A DNA stretch of 64,000 bases from Anastatus disparis (Eukaryota; Arthropoda; Insecta; Hymenoptera; Eupelmidae), in NCBI GenBank assembly GCA_017163975.1, contig JAFFSR010000004.1, positions 3,906,001 through 3,970,000 of the forward strand, written 5' to 3'. Shown in pieces: positions 1-11,633 of this stretch (positions are counted from its first letter, which is position 1; the number at the start of each line of letters is the position of its first letter). The notes beneath the pieces are model-generated. The model searched no databases. It worked only from the letters and a program-made list of their open reading frames with translations, and was not told the DNA's origin. The position numbers and the translations under genes were made by a program.

Positions 1-326
1 GTGTACAAATAAAGCAACACCACCTCCCCTGGTGTTACGATCCTGTCTATAAAGCACATACCCATCAAGAGCAATCAAAGAATCACGAACTATCTGGCCC
101 AGTTTGGTCTCAGTAACAGCTATTACGTGGAAATAAGGGCGAGAAGCCAAAAAGAGTCTAATCATCTCAATGTGCGCTCTAATAGAGTTGGCATTGAAAT
201 GACAAACTCTGAGACCATCCTTAGTAGTGAAATGATCATGAATGACCGATGAAATAGTATTGTTAGAAGGAAGAAGTGTGTTAGAGTGAGAAGGAAGAGA
301 GAATGAGCTTACCCCAGTGTCAGATG
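1..326 (-). CDS. LINE ORF2, N-terminal endonuclease part (runs off window)
   Basis: Read on the minus strand, this stretch stays open from the end of ORF1 to the window edge. It encodes the start of an APE-type (exonuclease-endonuclease-phosphatase) endonuclease of a non-LTR retrotransposon. Visible motifs are HFNANSIRAHI, then VIAVTETKL with the catalytic glutamate, then YRQDRNTRGGGVALF. The last closely matches FRQDRNLRGGGVALY in the fuller LINE near 30.3 kb. The frame is -1 relative to ORF1 and overlaps its 3' end. No ATG is seen before the endonuclease motifs, so the start is unresolved. The reverse transcriptase lies outside the window, so whether the copy is intact cannot be judged. The domain call is secure; clade is only CR1/L2-like by ORF1 type. 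Confidence 0.8.
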
Positions 327-1574
327 TTAAGTGGTTACATCGTCGTTGGCTGATATCAATGAGAGCTTTGCTAAAAAAGCATCCAAGTCGTCATCCGATG
401 CAACACGAATGGCTGCATCCTCCTTCTTCCTTCTGACGAAGATCTTACCATCACGCACAAATGTAAGGAAGTTGTACTTCTTATCTTTGGCCTTCGTGAG
501 CACTCTCAACTTCAGTTGGTGCAATGAGTGTGGCAGATATTCATTGATGTTGATCAAGGAAGGAGTAAGTGTTTCCACTGATAAAGTTCCCTGCAAAAGG
601 TCACTCCTGATCTTTGAGGTATGAAGGCTACCCATCCTGATCTTTGCTCCGATGACAGATCGCGCCAACGAGGCACTCTTCATAGTGACGAGCAATGGCG
701 TCGTAAGCAGCGGAGGACCACCTTAAGATGTTGTTGCAGAAGGAGCAGTACTATCATCAGTACTACGAGCTGTAGCAGGTCGCGACAAAGGTCGAACCGA
801 AACAATGTCACTGAGAGCAAAACCAGAATTAAGAGAAGCCAATACAGCAAAGACACTGTTCTTCAGATCGTTAAATTCATTAGGAACCAGGCCTCCAAAC
901 ACCAAGTCTGATGCACGCTCAAGACGCTGCTGGCCAGCCGCCAAAACATCACACTGTTGCCGTAAAGATTTATTGAGCTTGTCCAATTCCTGTAGTTTAG
1001 CAGCCATAGGGTCAGATAATGCCCGATCAGGCACAACAGAGAGAGATTCCTCCAGCTTCGCCTTAAGCTCCCGATAATCCTGACAAACCTTGTCAAGCCT
1101 TGCCTCAGCTGCTCCACAACGTTCCTCACATGCCACAGCAATACCATCCACTCGCGTCTCCAAACTTGTAAATCTCCCATCCAGTGTCAATAGTTGAGTG
1201 CCGATATTGTTGATCTTGGTATCCATATCATCCAGCTTATCTAATTTCTCCATCTTCTTCAATATAGAAGACAAAAGTTCATTTGTTTGTAGCGCTGGTA
1301 GTGTCGGAGTTGGAGTACGCGGCAGAGACAGAGAAGCTGAGACATCACTCATAGAACCCACAGAACTAGAACGTGATCGACTGCAATCAGGATTTGCAGC
1401 TGCTATGCAAAAGTTACATACCTTTACTTGTTGGTCATTATTATCTCTAACTAAGAGCAATTTGGTACAAGAGCTGTGATAGGTCTTGCCACAGCGACCA
1501 CAAAGCTGAGGCTTAGATGCAGCACTAAAGTTTTTAAAACAGAGATCACACTGATTAGACATAGTGACCTCCAA
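327..1574 (-). pseudogene. LINE ORF1 with PHD-like finger, broken by one in-frame stop
   Basis: The ATG is at 1574 and the terminal stop at 327-329, giving 416 codons in one frame, interrupted only by a TAA at 723-725. The N-terminus has a PHD-type cysteine/histidine pattern (CDLC, CGRC, H-x2-C, CNFC). A hydrophilic region with heptad-like leucines follows at about residues 90-210. The last ~110 residues match the C-terminal domain of the other LINE ORF1 (ININEYLP against IFINEFLP; GKIFVRRK against GRFLVRRE), a domain resembling the Baculo_FP C-terminal family. Such ORF1 proteins bind element RNA. The single nonsense codon separates the finger and coiled-coil part from this domain, so the copy is probably dead. 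Sequencing error cannot be excluded. Confidence 0.85.
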
Positions 1575-1910
1575 GATAGAAATAGCTTAATCAAACGAAT
1601 CTTAAATTTTAATTTTAAATTTGGTGCCAGTTGTATATTTAAAAGTAGATAAGCAGCTTAATAAATGCACTCTGAGTTGCTTCTAAGTTTCAGTTGCTGT
1701 AAGTGGAAAAGCAGCTTAATAAATGCACTCTGAGTTGTTTCTAAGTTTCAGTTATTGGAAGTGGAAAAGCAGCTTAACAAATGCACTCTGAGTTGCTTCC
1801 AAGTTTCAGTTATTGTAAGTGGAAAAGCGGCTTAATTTGTACAGAGTAAGATTCGTTTGACTGTGATTAGAGAGAGCACAAGATAATAGTGGAAAAGCGC
1901 CTTAACTGGA
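1575..1910 (-). repeat. 58-bp tandem repeats in the LINE 5' region
   Basis: Directly upstream of the ORF1 start, copies of a 58-bp unit begin at 1651, 1709, 1767 and 1825, marked by AAGCAGCTTAAT and the internal block GCACTCTGAGTTG. A further degenerate start is near 1895. Three copies are nearly identical; the fourth is partial. Position and orientation suggest a repeated 5' UTR or promoter of this LINE. Promoter function is inference. Confidence 0.75.
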
Positions 1911-1958
1911 GAAATTACCATCAGGTATCACATAGACGGGCAAAGATGCCAATATACA

Positions 1959-2322
1959 GGTCATCCAAGGGATGGAGCCACCAGCACTAAGCAAATAAGA
2001 ATCCTCTTGTGGTAGATGATTGCACCAAAAAGATTGAGGTTATGTTGTAGACAATACTTAAAACCAGTTGCAGTACAACTGCATACAATATACTGCACTA
2101 TTGTAATATACAGCAATTAAATCAAACATGCAGCAAATTCCACGTTGTTACCACTAGATTCTATCAAAAGAACAGTGAAGTTAGTGTATACGTTATCCAA
2201 GAGATGGCGCCATCAGCGTTAAAAAATATGATCCCTCTTGCAGTATGTAATTGCGCCAAAAAAGAATGAGGTTATGTTACAATTAAAAATAAAACTAATT
2301 GCAATGCAATTGTGCAAAAATA
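1959..2322. repeat. Two diverged copies of a ~130-bp dispersed repeat
   Basis: Positions 1959-2090 and 2189-2322 align along their length. Shared blocks include TCCAAG(G/A)GATGG, GCACCAAAAAGATTGAGGTTATGTT (first copy) against GCGCCAAAAAAGAATGAGG (second), and a run beginning AAAAC(C/T)A(G/A)TTGCA. No coding capacity or terminal repeat was recognised. Confidence 0.6.
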
Positions 2323-2348
2323 TTTTATTTTTATAAAGTTTACACTTA

Positions 2349-2411
2349 TTTTTTTTTTATTTTATTTAACGTCGATGGAGGTCGTCAGTGTGTTTGTGAA
2401 TGAGGCACCTT
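2349..2411 (-). mobile_element. SINE 3' fragment
   Basis: An A-rich tail (as T on the plus strand) is followed by TTAACGTCG and GTCGTCAGTGTGTTTGTGAA. These match the reverse complement of the 3' half of the SINE at 56722-56909. The 5' tRNA-like half is absent. Confidence 0.55.
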
Positions 2412-2825
2412 ATTATTTTATACTATAAAACTGTTTCGAAAATTTCTTTTAAATGACCAACTCACAATTCGTTTCTCCTTGCCTTTTTTCTATTCTCAGC
2501 AAAGTGTCATCTGAATAAATCATTTGTTATGAAATATAAATATTTGAATACAAATTGACATTTGTGATCGTGGAGAGCGTACATCAACATTCATAATCAT
2601 TTTATATTAAAATAAAATTAAAAAATTTTATTAAATATTCATTCTTAAAAAAACTAACAATCATAACATTTTTATTTGTTAAGATTATGAAACAAATATT
2701 CATAAGCCAAGATAAAAACACTGCAATATATGAAATAGTCGCAGCTGGAACGTATATCGGTTGTTAATACTAACTGATAAATCAGTATTCAAAATTTAAA
2801 CTTATAATAATCTCTACTGGCATTC
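2412..2825. other. AT-rich spacer, nothing recognised
   Basis: AT-rich unique-looking sequence. No ORF of note, RNA gene or terminal repeat was seen. Confidence 0.5.
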
Positions 2826-2828
2826 AAA

Positions 2829-3584
2829 TTTAAATGGGCGAAGCTGAATTGTAATCTTTCATCTCAAGTGTCACCCATCGTAGTGAGTGGACAGCCTATT
2901 CCTTTCTCTAAAGAAGTTAAAAGCCTGGGCTTGTGATTGAATCAGACTCTCAACTGGGAGAGGCAAGTAAATGCTATTGTTGGTAGATTGCATGGAGTGC
3001 TTTATTCGCTAAAGTTTTATAGGCGCTCGTTTTCAAAGAAGCTCAGGAAGAGCCTTGTGGAATCGCTGATTTTTTCCCACTTCGACTATGCCTGTGTAGT
3101 CTACAACGATCTTTTCAATTATCAAAACTTAAAACTTCATAGGGCCCTCAATGCCTATGTGAGGTTCGTTTATGGTAACATAGCTTTTCGCGAACGTGTG
3201 ACTCCCTATAGACTTAATCTTGGTTGGCTCTCAGTCTTATCGAGGAGAAAGTATTTCACAATTTCCTTGGCATATTCTGTCATTTCTGGTCGCAGCCCAG
3301 CTTTCTTGGCTAACCGGATCGTCAGAGTTGACACAGGCTCTAACATCCGTTCTTCTATCCGTAGGTCACCTAGAGTTCTCCTCTGTCCGCCTGTTCGTAT
3401 GAGTGCCTTGCAAAACTCATTTACACATCTCGCTACTAATTTCATCAACGAGTTAAGTTCAGCGGGTGCAACTCCTATCTCCTTTGAGTTGGGTTCTATT
3501 AGGGTAGTTAAGAAGCACACATTTGACTGGTTAATCGATGGGGAGCGCGGAGATTGGTGTAAGGAGGCAGCTGCCCTAGACTGA
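2829..3584 (+). pseudogene. LINE ORF2 C-terminal fragment
   Basis: One frame carries the post-catalytic part of a LINE reverse transcriptase. It reads WAKLN, then IVVSGQPIPFSKEVKSLGL, an in-frame TGA at 2934-2936, then LNQTLNWERQV and about 210 further residues to a stop at 3584. The order (thumb-like LNWERQV, LVESLIFSHFDYA, LNLGWLSVLSRRKYF) matches that of the LINE at 30.1-32.9 kb (LSWEPHI, HLDYCSVV, ALGWLRTDSRRQYF) but is clearly another family. The catalytic palm (YADD) and endonuclease are missing, so this is a 5'-truncated and internally damaged copy. It cannot act alone. Confidence 0.85.
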
Positions 3585-3895
3585 GCCCTATTTTCTGTTG
3601 GATGTCCAGCTGGCGTGTGCAATTCAATTTAATTTTAATTTTCAATATTTTTGATTTATTTTTCTCTTTATATTTTGTTGTTAAACTTTTGTATACTTTT
3701 ATTATTTTTCTTTTAATCTTAAATTTTACGTAAGATTTTCTTAATTATAATTGTTATTCAATGTTTTTCGGTTTTCTCATTTTTTGCTTTTCTTTGTTTA
3801 ATTACATAGGTTTATTTTTATGTTAATTCTTTGTATTTTTTATGTACTTGTTGAATCATACGAGGTACTACCCCATGATTTATAAAATATTTGTC
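3585..3895 (+). mobile_element. 3' UTR and tail of the truncated LINE
   Basis: The AT-rich 3' region after the ORF2 stop ends with GAGGTACTACCCCATGATTT and a short TCAAATCAAATC repeat. This is the usual look of a CR1/L2-like LINE 3' end. The right boundary is approximate. Confidence 0.5.
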
Positions 3896-3965
3896 AAATC
3901 AAATCTCCCTCTCTCTCTCTCTTATTAGCAATTGCAGAACTTGTATTCTCTCTCTTTCTCTCACA
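3896..3965. repeat. CT-rich microsatellite
   Basis: Interrupted (CT)n tracts at about 3906-3922 and 3944-3964, right after the LINE tail. Confidence 0.8.
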
Positions 3966-4332
3966 TCCACCGGAAAACTTTTCGAAGCAAAACTTCCGGC
4001 ATTCTCTAATATTCATCGGAACACTGAAACAACCCGATAGAAGCAAAATCGACAGACTAACTTTTTTATAATATAAAAAAATCATGAAAACATAACTTAT
4101 TTTCTTCTTATTTTCTTATTATTTACTCAAAATTTTAATCTTTGCACATCACAAATTCAAAATAAATAGGGAAGCCGTAACGCTCTGCTAACTCGCCGTA
4201 AAGAGCGCTACCGCACTCCCTGATACTCTAATTCCTTATAACTGCTGCTGTGGCAGCATGAAACTGGTACAGGCTGAGTTTCATAGTAGTTATGATTAGA
4301 TGAATCATAACTTTCAATTATGAATTGTATTG
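3966..4332. other. Spacer, nothing recognised
   Basis: Mixed-composition DNA between the microsatellite and the hAT-like element. No gene or repeat was recognised. Confidence 0.5.
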
Positions 4333-4340
4333 ATTACTAT

Positions 4341-4950
4341 TAGGGGTGTGCAAATACTCGAATAATCGAGTTCGAGTCGAGTACTCGAGATTCTTAAGTA
4401 CTCGAAAAAATATGAACTACTCGAGAAATTCGAATTACTCGGATGGCTTGAGTTACTCGATAGATTCGAGTAACTCAGATGGCTCGAGTTACTCGATAGA
4501 TTCGAGTAGCTCGAAAAGTTCGAGTTACTCGAATATAATACTCGACTCGAAGTTAGTTTAAAAGTTTTTCCAATATTCTTTCTAAATAGGCGGATAAACA
4601 GAATTCACAGCAAGTTAGTGAAAATAAAGAGTAAAAAAATAATTTTTTTCGTATAAAAAAGAACTAATTACTACATAATAATATAATCTAGTTTTTCGAG
4701 TTGTTCGAGTAGCTCGAGTCATTCGAGTTACTCGAGTCATTCGAGTAACTCAGATTATTCGAGTAACTCGGGTTATTCGAGTAACTCGAGTTATTCGAGT
4801 AGTTCATATTTTTTCGAGTAACTCGAGTTATTCGAGTAGTTCATATTTTTTCGAGTAACTCGAAAAGTTCGAGTTGATACTCGACTCGGACGAGCTCGAG
4901 TCGAGTCGAATAATTTGTTCAAGTTACTCGTAGTTACTCGCACACCCCTA
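4341..4950. mobile_element. hAT-like non-autonomous element rich in TCGAGT repeats
   Basis: Perfect 11-bp inverted ends (TAGGGGTGTGC / GCACACCCCTA) are flanked by a perfect 8-bp duplication, ATTACTAT, at 4333-4340 and 4951-4958. An 8-bp duplication with a (C/T)AGGGGTGTG-type end is the hAT signature. The interior is almost entirely short TCGAGT/ACTCGA repeats in both orientations, so it can fold on itself and has no transposase. The 71-codon open frame inside is a by-product of the repeat (Ser/Tyr/Asp only). Confidence 0.9.
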
Positions 4951-5215
4951 ATTACTATTGCTTGAAACATAATTTAAATTGAGCACAAGACTATTTAGTA
5001 ACAACTAAACTCACTTAATTGTTAATTGCTATTGCTTATGTACTAAAATTTTGCTATTGTTTAATTAATTATTCTATAATTATATATATTGTTTATCTAA
5101 TTATTTCTATACTGTATTGAATAATTTATTGTTATTTTGATTTAGTTACTTGTATTATATATGATATTCTAATTGATTTTCTACAAGATTATTATCTATA
5201 TTATTGTTATCTTTA

Positions 5216-5375
5216 TTTGAATAACTTCAGAAAATGTATATTGTGCTTTTCACATTTGATCTCTTACTTGTTATTATTATTAATTGTAATACGTCGTTGT
5301 ACTATTTCTTTAGTGCCAGACAGGGTTCTACCCCAAGGCCAAATAAATAAGTTTAAGTCTAAGTCTAACTCAACT
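5216..5375 (+). mobile_element. Probable LINE 3' tail remnant
   Basis: The segment contains GACAGGGTTCTACCCCAAGG and AAATAAATAAG, ending in a short AAGTCT repeat. This layout (GC-richer 3' end, A-rich run, microsatellite) is typical of a LINE 3' end. No coding part remains upstream, so family and left limit are unknown. Confidence 0.4.
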
Positions 5376-5967
5376 GATTACAATACTTTCAAGAGTTGCA
5401 ATAGAAAAAAAACATAAAGTAGGTGAGACCGGAGTTGAAAATATTTACACTTCTAAAGAAAATCTCTATTTTTTAATTTACGTATTTTTTAGTATTCCGT
5501 CTATTTTATATGTTAGTGATTTACTTCAATTATGATTTAGTGCAGGAATTTTTTTTAAATCATCAATAGATTGTTTTGGGAGACGATTTATTAAAATGGT
5601 TTTCATGTTAATATTTATCCCGCGTTCAGGATAAGTATTAGCATCACATTTATGTATTATAAAAATGTAATTTAATAATAACTGCAAATATTTAATTAAT
5701 GTAAACAAGAATTATATATTTTTTACTATAAATAAATCAGGTTTGTATTTGTACTTGAAAACATTCTTTTCTAATTTAATATAAGAGGCCCCCGGGACTA
5801 AAACTTCCAAATTAACATAATTAATTTCTGATGTATCCTTTTGGATTATATCTTATTTACGTAATATTAGTTTTACGTAAATAAGCATTATTTCTTTGAT
5901 TTGCAACTGTTTATTGGTTTTATCCAGTTACTCATTATCGGTTTTGCATTAATTGATCCTTAGTTTA
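5376..5967. other. AT-rich spacer
   Basis: No recognisable gene; only a GC-rich CCCCCGGGAC patch at about 5790. Confidence 0.5.
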
Positions 5968-5971
5968 TTAA

Positions 5972-6041
5972 CCTTTTAAGGACGGAACTGGTCAATATTT
6001 CGACCACTCAAGCATCCTTATATATTTTCGTCCTTAAAAGG
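5972..6041. mobile_element. 70-bp TTAA-flanked miniature element (piggyBac-like)
   Basis: Perfect 13-bp inverted ends CCTTTTAAGGACG / CGTCCTTAAAAGG are each flanked by TTAA (5968-5971 and 6042-6045). TTAA target duplication is characteristic of the piggyBac superfamily. It is too short to encode anything. Confidence 0.7.
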
Positions 6042-6045
6042 TTAA

Positions 6046-8000
6046 AGGCAATTTAATAAATAAATCAATTAACTGCGTTAATATAATTTACTGATACTTA
6101 TTTTTATACGATTTTGTAGTATACTCTTAGTTGTAAAATTACAGCTTGATTTGATTATGATTAAATGGTTAGGCTACGAGATATTGGCTTATAAACAATT
6201 TATTGTTTATATGAAAATTGTTATAATACTGTTTTTATATATATATGTTTATATGCGAAAAATGATTATATAATTGGAATTTTGTAATTCTTAAAATTCA
6301 GTATAAACAATCTAAATTGTTAATGATAATTATTATTAATTTTTATAATTTATATGGGGTTACAATCCCTATGCTTAATTGCAAAATTACAGGGGTCTTC
6401 GAAATCGATAGTTTCAATATCAGCTGAGATATTAATTTATTAATTAGTAATTAGAATTTTTTATATTGGATCCGAAAGTCTATCCTTAGTTAACAAATTA
6501 GGGCCAGGTAAAAATTTTTTACCTTTGTGATCTTCCGAGATATAAGCATTCATTTATTAATTTGCAACTTTCGAATTTGAGTGTCTTTTTCTCTCTATGT
6601 TGATACTATATGGTCCCGGGATCGTTTTAAATGATATTTCGCGTTTTATCTTTTTTGTTTATGTCGAGTGATTAATTCCATAATTTGTTAATTAACATTT
6701 CGAGATACTATATGAGGTGAGTGCAAATCCGTTGTTTGATTATTTATTCATTTATTTAATAATGAATTGACCTATTATATGCGTACATGCATGTGTATAT
6801 CTATATATACATGTATATATGGCGGTTCGTACTTATTCTTATCAAGTAAGATGTCCATCTATAACTTTTTTTATATTTATGCTTAATACCTTTCATTATA
6901 CTGAAGTGCATCTCCACGTGTTCGGTTTTCTGTTTATGTGAAGTTATGCATACAGTCTTGCGACTTTTGCACGTATTTTACTGAATAGTAGTGTGAAAGG
7001 TAGTTCACGATGCATATAAGTGAGTACCGTACATGTACAAGTATTTTGTATAATAATGTGAAATCTTGTCTCCGATGTCTGTGATTGAATATATTTGTTT
7101 AGTGGTTTTATAACTCTCGTAAATATTTGCTGTTTTAGTGTATTGTCTCTTATTTTTTATTTTTTTCCTTTGTGTTTGTTTGTGTATATTATTTTTGTGT
7201 GTATATATATATATATATATGTTGGCATATATTGTATATAAATATATAGAGGTTTTGGCGCTGCAGTATCGTTGAATTGCCAGTAGTGCAATATATAAAG
7301 TACGTCTATATTTTGTTTGATTCATAATTGTAAGAGCGTTTCACCGTCTTAATAAATTTTCTTGCTTCATGATTAGATTTCGCGCCTTTTTGCAGTGTAT
7401 TATTGTGTGTGTGATTCATTTATAGTAGCGTGAGATGGTGAGTATTGTCCGACTCCGACTCACTGATTCTATCTATCGTTGTATTTGTTTGTGCACCTTT
7501 AACATTAGAACATAGGTAGTGCATGATTGTGTGTCTTATGGCGACATGCTATATTCGGTACGAATATCTTGAACGTCGCATCACTACGAGTATTTGAAAC
7601 GCTGCATCGGTCTAGTATTGAGAATACATGTCCGTAAAATAAGAATGGGAATACATGACGAAGAAATTTAATTTTTTTTAATAAAGAAGGAATAAAATGT
7701 GGCGAAAAAAGGGAAAAATTTTTTTTTAATTTTCAGCAAAAAAATATGAAATAAAAACGTAGTAAAAATAGTCAATTTTTGGCTCAGCCATCTTATAAGG
7801 GAAGAAAAGGAGGCATTTGACTGGCTATAGCAAGGTCCAAATGCAAATTATACTGATTGCTCGTTACGGCGAGATTCAAGTGCATTTTGAATACAATGTT
7901 TATTTTTTTAGAAAAATTGAATATTTTAATTTCATAATTTAATGTATTTATTGACCGAATTAAACAATGATAAAAAATATATTGAAATTAAATGATTATT
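6046..8000. other. AT-rich region, no gene recognised
   Basis: Contains a (TA)n/(TG)n microsatellite at about 7195-7220 and mixed sequence to 7800. Its open frames are low-complexity (for example IYIYIYIY) and lack any domain. A short repeat (TTGTAAAATTACAG / TTGCAAAATTACAG) recurs at about 6132 and 6381. Confidence 0.5.
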
Positions 8001-8263
8001 ATACTGTCGTGTTAAGTAAAAACTTACATAAGTGACATTTCGATGAAAAATAAATTTTTTCTATCAATAGATCCGATAAAAAAAATAGCGCATTAAATGA
8101 ATTAAAAAAAAATTGTTTCAAATTTTTCGCTAAAAAATGAGGAAATAAAGATTACTTAAGTATTGAAAAATTAAAAATTGGATCGGACAAAATTGATATT
8201 ATTTCACTTTATCACTTTTATTTATTTTACACTTATGTAAGTTTTTACTTAACACGGCAGTAT
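8001..8263. mobile_element. Miniature TIR element, ~34-bp inverted ends
   Basis: The ends ATACTGTCGTGTTAAGTAAA and TTTACTTAACACGGCAGTAT are inverted copies, and the match continues inward through AACTTACATAAGTG. The interior is AT-rich and noncoding. TA lies at each terminus, consistent with but not proving a Tc1/mariner-type target. Confidence 0.75.
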
Positions 8264-8777
8264 AGGACAATATAATCAATTTTAAAATATTTTAGCGATT
8301 AAATATTTTTAATAAATGTAATGTAATTTTTATTCGCATTTATTTAACGTAAGCTAAGACCAGATATAGAAAATATACGTTCATTATTTCCGGTCTGCCA
8401 AACTTTAAGGAAGAAAATCCATTCCACCCATTGAACTTTAATTTTAATACGTTTATAATATTTTAACAAGAAAAAATTATAAAAATTTCTATAATTTTGT
8501 TTCAAATATCTACTTCGTACTTTACCCTAATTACCATTATGATTTTTTCAATACTAACCCATTACATTTGAGCAACGCATATAACATTCCGCCATTGTAG
8601 TTATTCCAGCATTATCCGTAAATTTTAGGAACAGAATAAATCACGAATTATTTAGACATTATCCTAAAAATTACCTATATACTATCAATTACCTGCACTC
8701 TCTCTCTCTCTCTATGCTACTCTCATATACCTGCAGTGAGTCTAAATAAGCAAAATACCGAAGGATTTTGTTAGTTC
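8264..8777. other. AT-rich spacer with CT microsatellite
   Basis: Nothing coding seen; a (CT)n run lies at about 8698-8713. Confidence 0.5.
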
Positions 8778-9357
8778 AATAATCGAGTTTGAGACGAGAC
8801 GAGTTTTTCCTTCGAGTTCGAGTCGAATACTCGAGTTTCTTAAGTACTCGAACCAATACGAACTACTCGAAAAAATTAAATTATTCGAATAATTCGAGTT
8901 ACTTGGATAGTTTGAGTTATTCGGTAGATTCGAGTAACTCGAAAAGTTCGTGTTTAATACTCGACTCGACTCGAAGTTAGTTTAAAATTTATTTCAATAT
9001 TCCTTCTGAATAGACGGATAGACAGAACTCACAGCAAGTTCATGAAAAAAGAATAAAAAAATAATTTTTTTCGTATAAAAAGGACTAATTACCACAGAAT
9101 AATATAATCCAGTTGTTCGAGTTGTCCGAGTAGCTCAAGTCATTCGAGTAACTCGAGTCATTCGAGTAGTTCATATTTTTTTAGTAATTCGATAAATTCG
9201 AATAACTCCAGTTATTCGAGTAGTTCATATTTTTTCGAGTAATTCCATACATTCGAGAAACTCGGAAAGTTCGAGTTAATACTCGACTCGACTTGAGCTC
9301 ATCGAGTTGGGTAATTTGTTCGAGGTACTCGTAATTCAAACTATTAGCACACCTCTA
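8778..9357. mobile_element. Second, decayed copy of the TCGAGT-rich hAT-like element
   Basis: It aligns with 4360-4950 over most of its length, including the inner non-repeat part (TTAGTTTAAAA, GACAGAACTCACAGCAAGTT and AATAATTTTTTTCGTATAAA). The right end is degenerate (GCACACCTCTA) and the left terminal repeat is lost. Confidence 0.8.
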
Positions 9358-9541
9358 GTGTACATTGAAATTTAAAAAAGTTAAAAAATTTCAAAATTAA
9401 CTTAATACATCTCGACTTGTAGATATTTTTACTATTTGAAGCTAAAACAAAATTTATTTGAAATAAACTATCTTATATTCGTACTTTAGCTGCTTTTTGG
9501 ATCATTCAAATTAAAATTGCAAAGTTAAAAATGTAAGTATT

Positions 9542-9712
9542 CCCTGGTAGAAAATAAACCATTTTTTGGCCATTTTTGTTGGTTAACACATGTTAAAATG
9601 ACACTTATCTAGAAATTCTGTACAAAGAGTTTCCAAAATTTCTAGATAAATGCCATTTTAACATGCGTTGGCCAACAAAAATGGTCAAAAAATGGTTTAT
9701 TTTCTACCAGGG
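9542..9712. mobile_element. 171-bp palindromic MITE
   Basis: The arms CCCTGGTAGAAAATAAACCA and TGGTTTATTTTCTACCAGGG begin an inverted repeat of about 80 bp per arm with a short loop near 9620. No convincing target duplication was found. The open frame running out of it at 9663 is not supported as a gene. Confidence 0.85.
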
Positions 9713-11190
9713 TTGTTTTTTTATTGATTTACATACAATAATTTATATTGTAATTCGAGAGATAATGGAGACGGGTTATTTGTCAATAGGTGTATGCAGG
9801 CAAATCGCGAATAAGTTTACCAATAAAAGTCATAGCGCAGCGGTGCTTAGATCTTAAATATACAACGGTCTTGCAAATATTTTACATCAGTCATTGATTG
9901 AAATTACTGATAAACACACTAGAAAGGTTACTTTTAACATTTTAACATTAACAAAATTATTGAGTTTCAAATTATTTGTATTTATTATTCGATTCTAAGT
10001 TTGAAGAAAAAAATTGACTACTCTATAGTGTAGAGCTTCAATTATAGTTTAAATTTTCACTGAACATTTTTTAAATAATTTTAAAAAATTATGAAAAAAA
10101 TATTGATTAAATTTTTGGTTATGGTTGGAGTAAGTTATCAATTTGCATAAAAAATGTAATGATATATAATCCAAATATTAAATATAATAATTATTATATT
10201 TCTGCATATAATTTTCATATGCTACTATAAATTGTTATGTACATTATGATTATTTCATACACTTTACACTTTTACATTTACAATATACAATGTACAATTA
10301 TAATAAAAATAATAAATTTTGTTGAAAATAATAATGGATACTTATTTTTTAACGTCACAACTAATACTTTATGATTAATAGTTTATTTGCCAACTTACCC
10401 TACTTCTCAGAAAATTTACCCCAAGATTTTACCCAGTTGGCATAAAAATGTGCCTCAAAAAACTCTTTCATAATTCATTTGTTATTAGATTTTCGATTCT
10501 TAAAAAATTCTCAAATGTTATTATAGCGGAATACTTGTACAAGTGCTTTTTATTTTTTTTATAAGTCTTATGGTTTCTGCACAAAAAATTCAAATTTAAA
10601 AAAATTGACAACTAGCCCCAGTGTTCTACTGCAAAAATAGTTTAGTTGCACTTGAGGTTCTATTAAATATCAAATAACGTTTTTGTATTCTACACTTAAC
10701 AGTTTTAAGTCCATTAATTTTAAATTTCATTCGATTTTTTTTAAGAAAACTTTTTAAGAAATTAATTTTAACAAAATTGCCTATAACTTCAAAAAAATCG
10801 CATTCTAGACCGAATGAAAAAATATTGCAAAGTTAAATAAAAATCCAAAACATAGTATCTTGACACTCTCCTTGTAAGTAAAAAATACAGCTCTTACTTT
10901 GTAGTTTGTTACTTGAATAACGTATATTTATTTGTTTTTCTCTAAAAAAAATCATTTTTCTAAGTTATTCTGATAATTTTTTAAATTGTATTTTAATTTA
11001 TTTCATTTAGTATAATATTTTCTATAACCATGATTTTTCTGTTTTTAGTCTCTGTTTCTAGCTTCAGTTCTTTTATCTCCATTTTTTGACTGTATTATAA
11101 AAGTCGACTTAATATAAATACTCTTTTTGCCATTCTAACCCCAAAATCGCAACTTCGTTGCCCTTTCTTGGCTCTCATAGCAAAAAATAC
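9713..11190. other. AT-rich region, nothing recognised
   Basis: Long AT-rich spacer with no ORF, RNA gene or inverted repeat that I can support. Confidence 0.5.
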
Positions 11191-11306
11191 GGTTCGCAAC
11201 TGGTATGAAAAGACTTTTTTACCAAACTCGTTACGACCCTCGCCTTCGGCTCGGGCTGTAAACTTCTCGTTTCGTAAATAAAGCCTTTTCATACCCGTTA
11301 CGAAAT
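11191..11306. repeat. Imperfect hairpin with GAGCCGAAGGCGAG apex
   Basis: The arms around ATGAAAAGACTTTTTTACC and its partner AAAGCCTTTTCATACCCGTT pair across a GC-rich apex, CCCTCGCCTTCGGCTCGGG. The exact reverse complement of that 19-bp apex also caps the hairpin at 20732-20833. The 65-codon frame across it is not considered real. Confidence 0.6.
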
Positions 11307-11633
11307 GTCCTATTTACTCATCAAATATCGCTTTTAATTTTTTAAATTTCTTTAAAACTTTTTTCCAATTTAATTGTTGTTTTCATAAAATTTAATGAAA
11401 ACTTTATATACTTAAAAAAAAGTCAATAGATGTAAGTTAATGTTGCAATATTTCAAAATTTTTTAAATATGTTGAATTAAACAAATACAAAAGTTTAAAA
11501 TAATTTTTTGAAAATTTTTTAAATTATAAATTTAAGATTCTTTTTATAAAAATAACGTTACTTATTAAACGAGTAAGAGACTACAACAAATGTAAGAGAA
11601 TTCTTTCTCAATGTAGTGAAAGTATCTTTACCT

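Noticed and set aside
4346..4561. Ser/Tyr/Asp-rich 71-codon frame
   Set aside because: Direct translation of TCGAGT hexamers inside a hAT-like element.
7005..7325. 106-codon minus-strand frame
   Set aside because: Contains a translated TA microsatellite (IYIYIYIY) and no domain.
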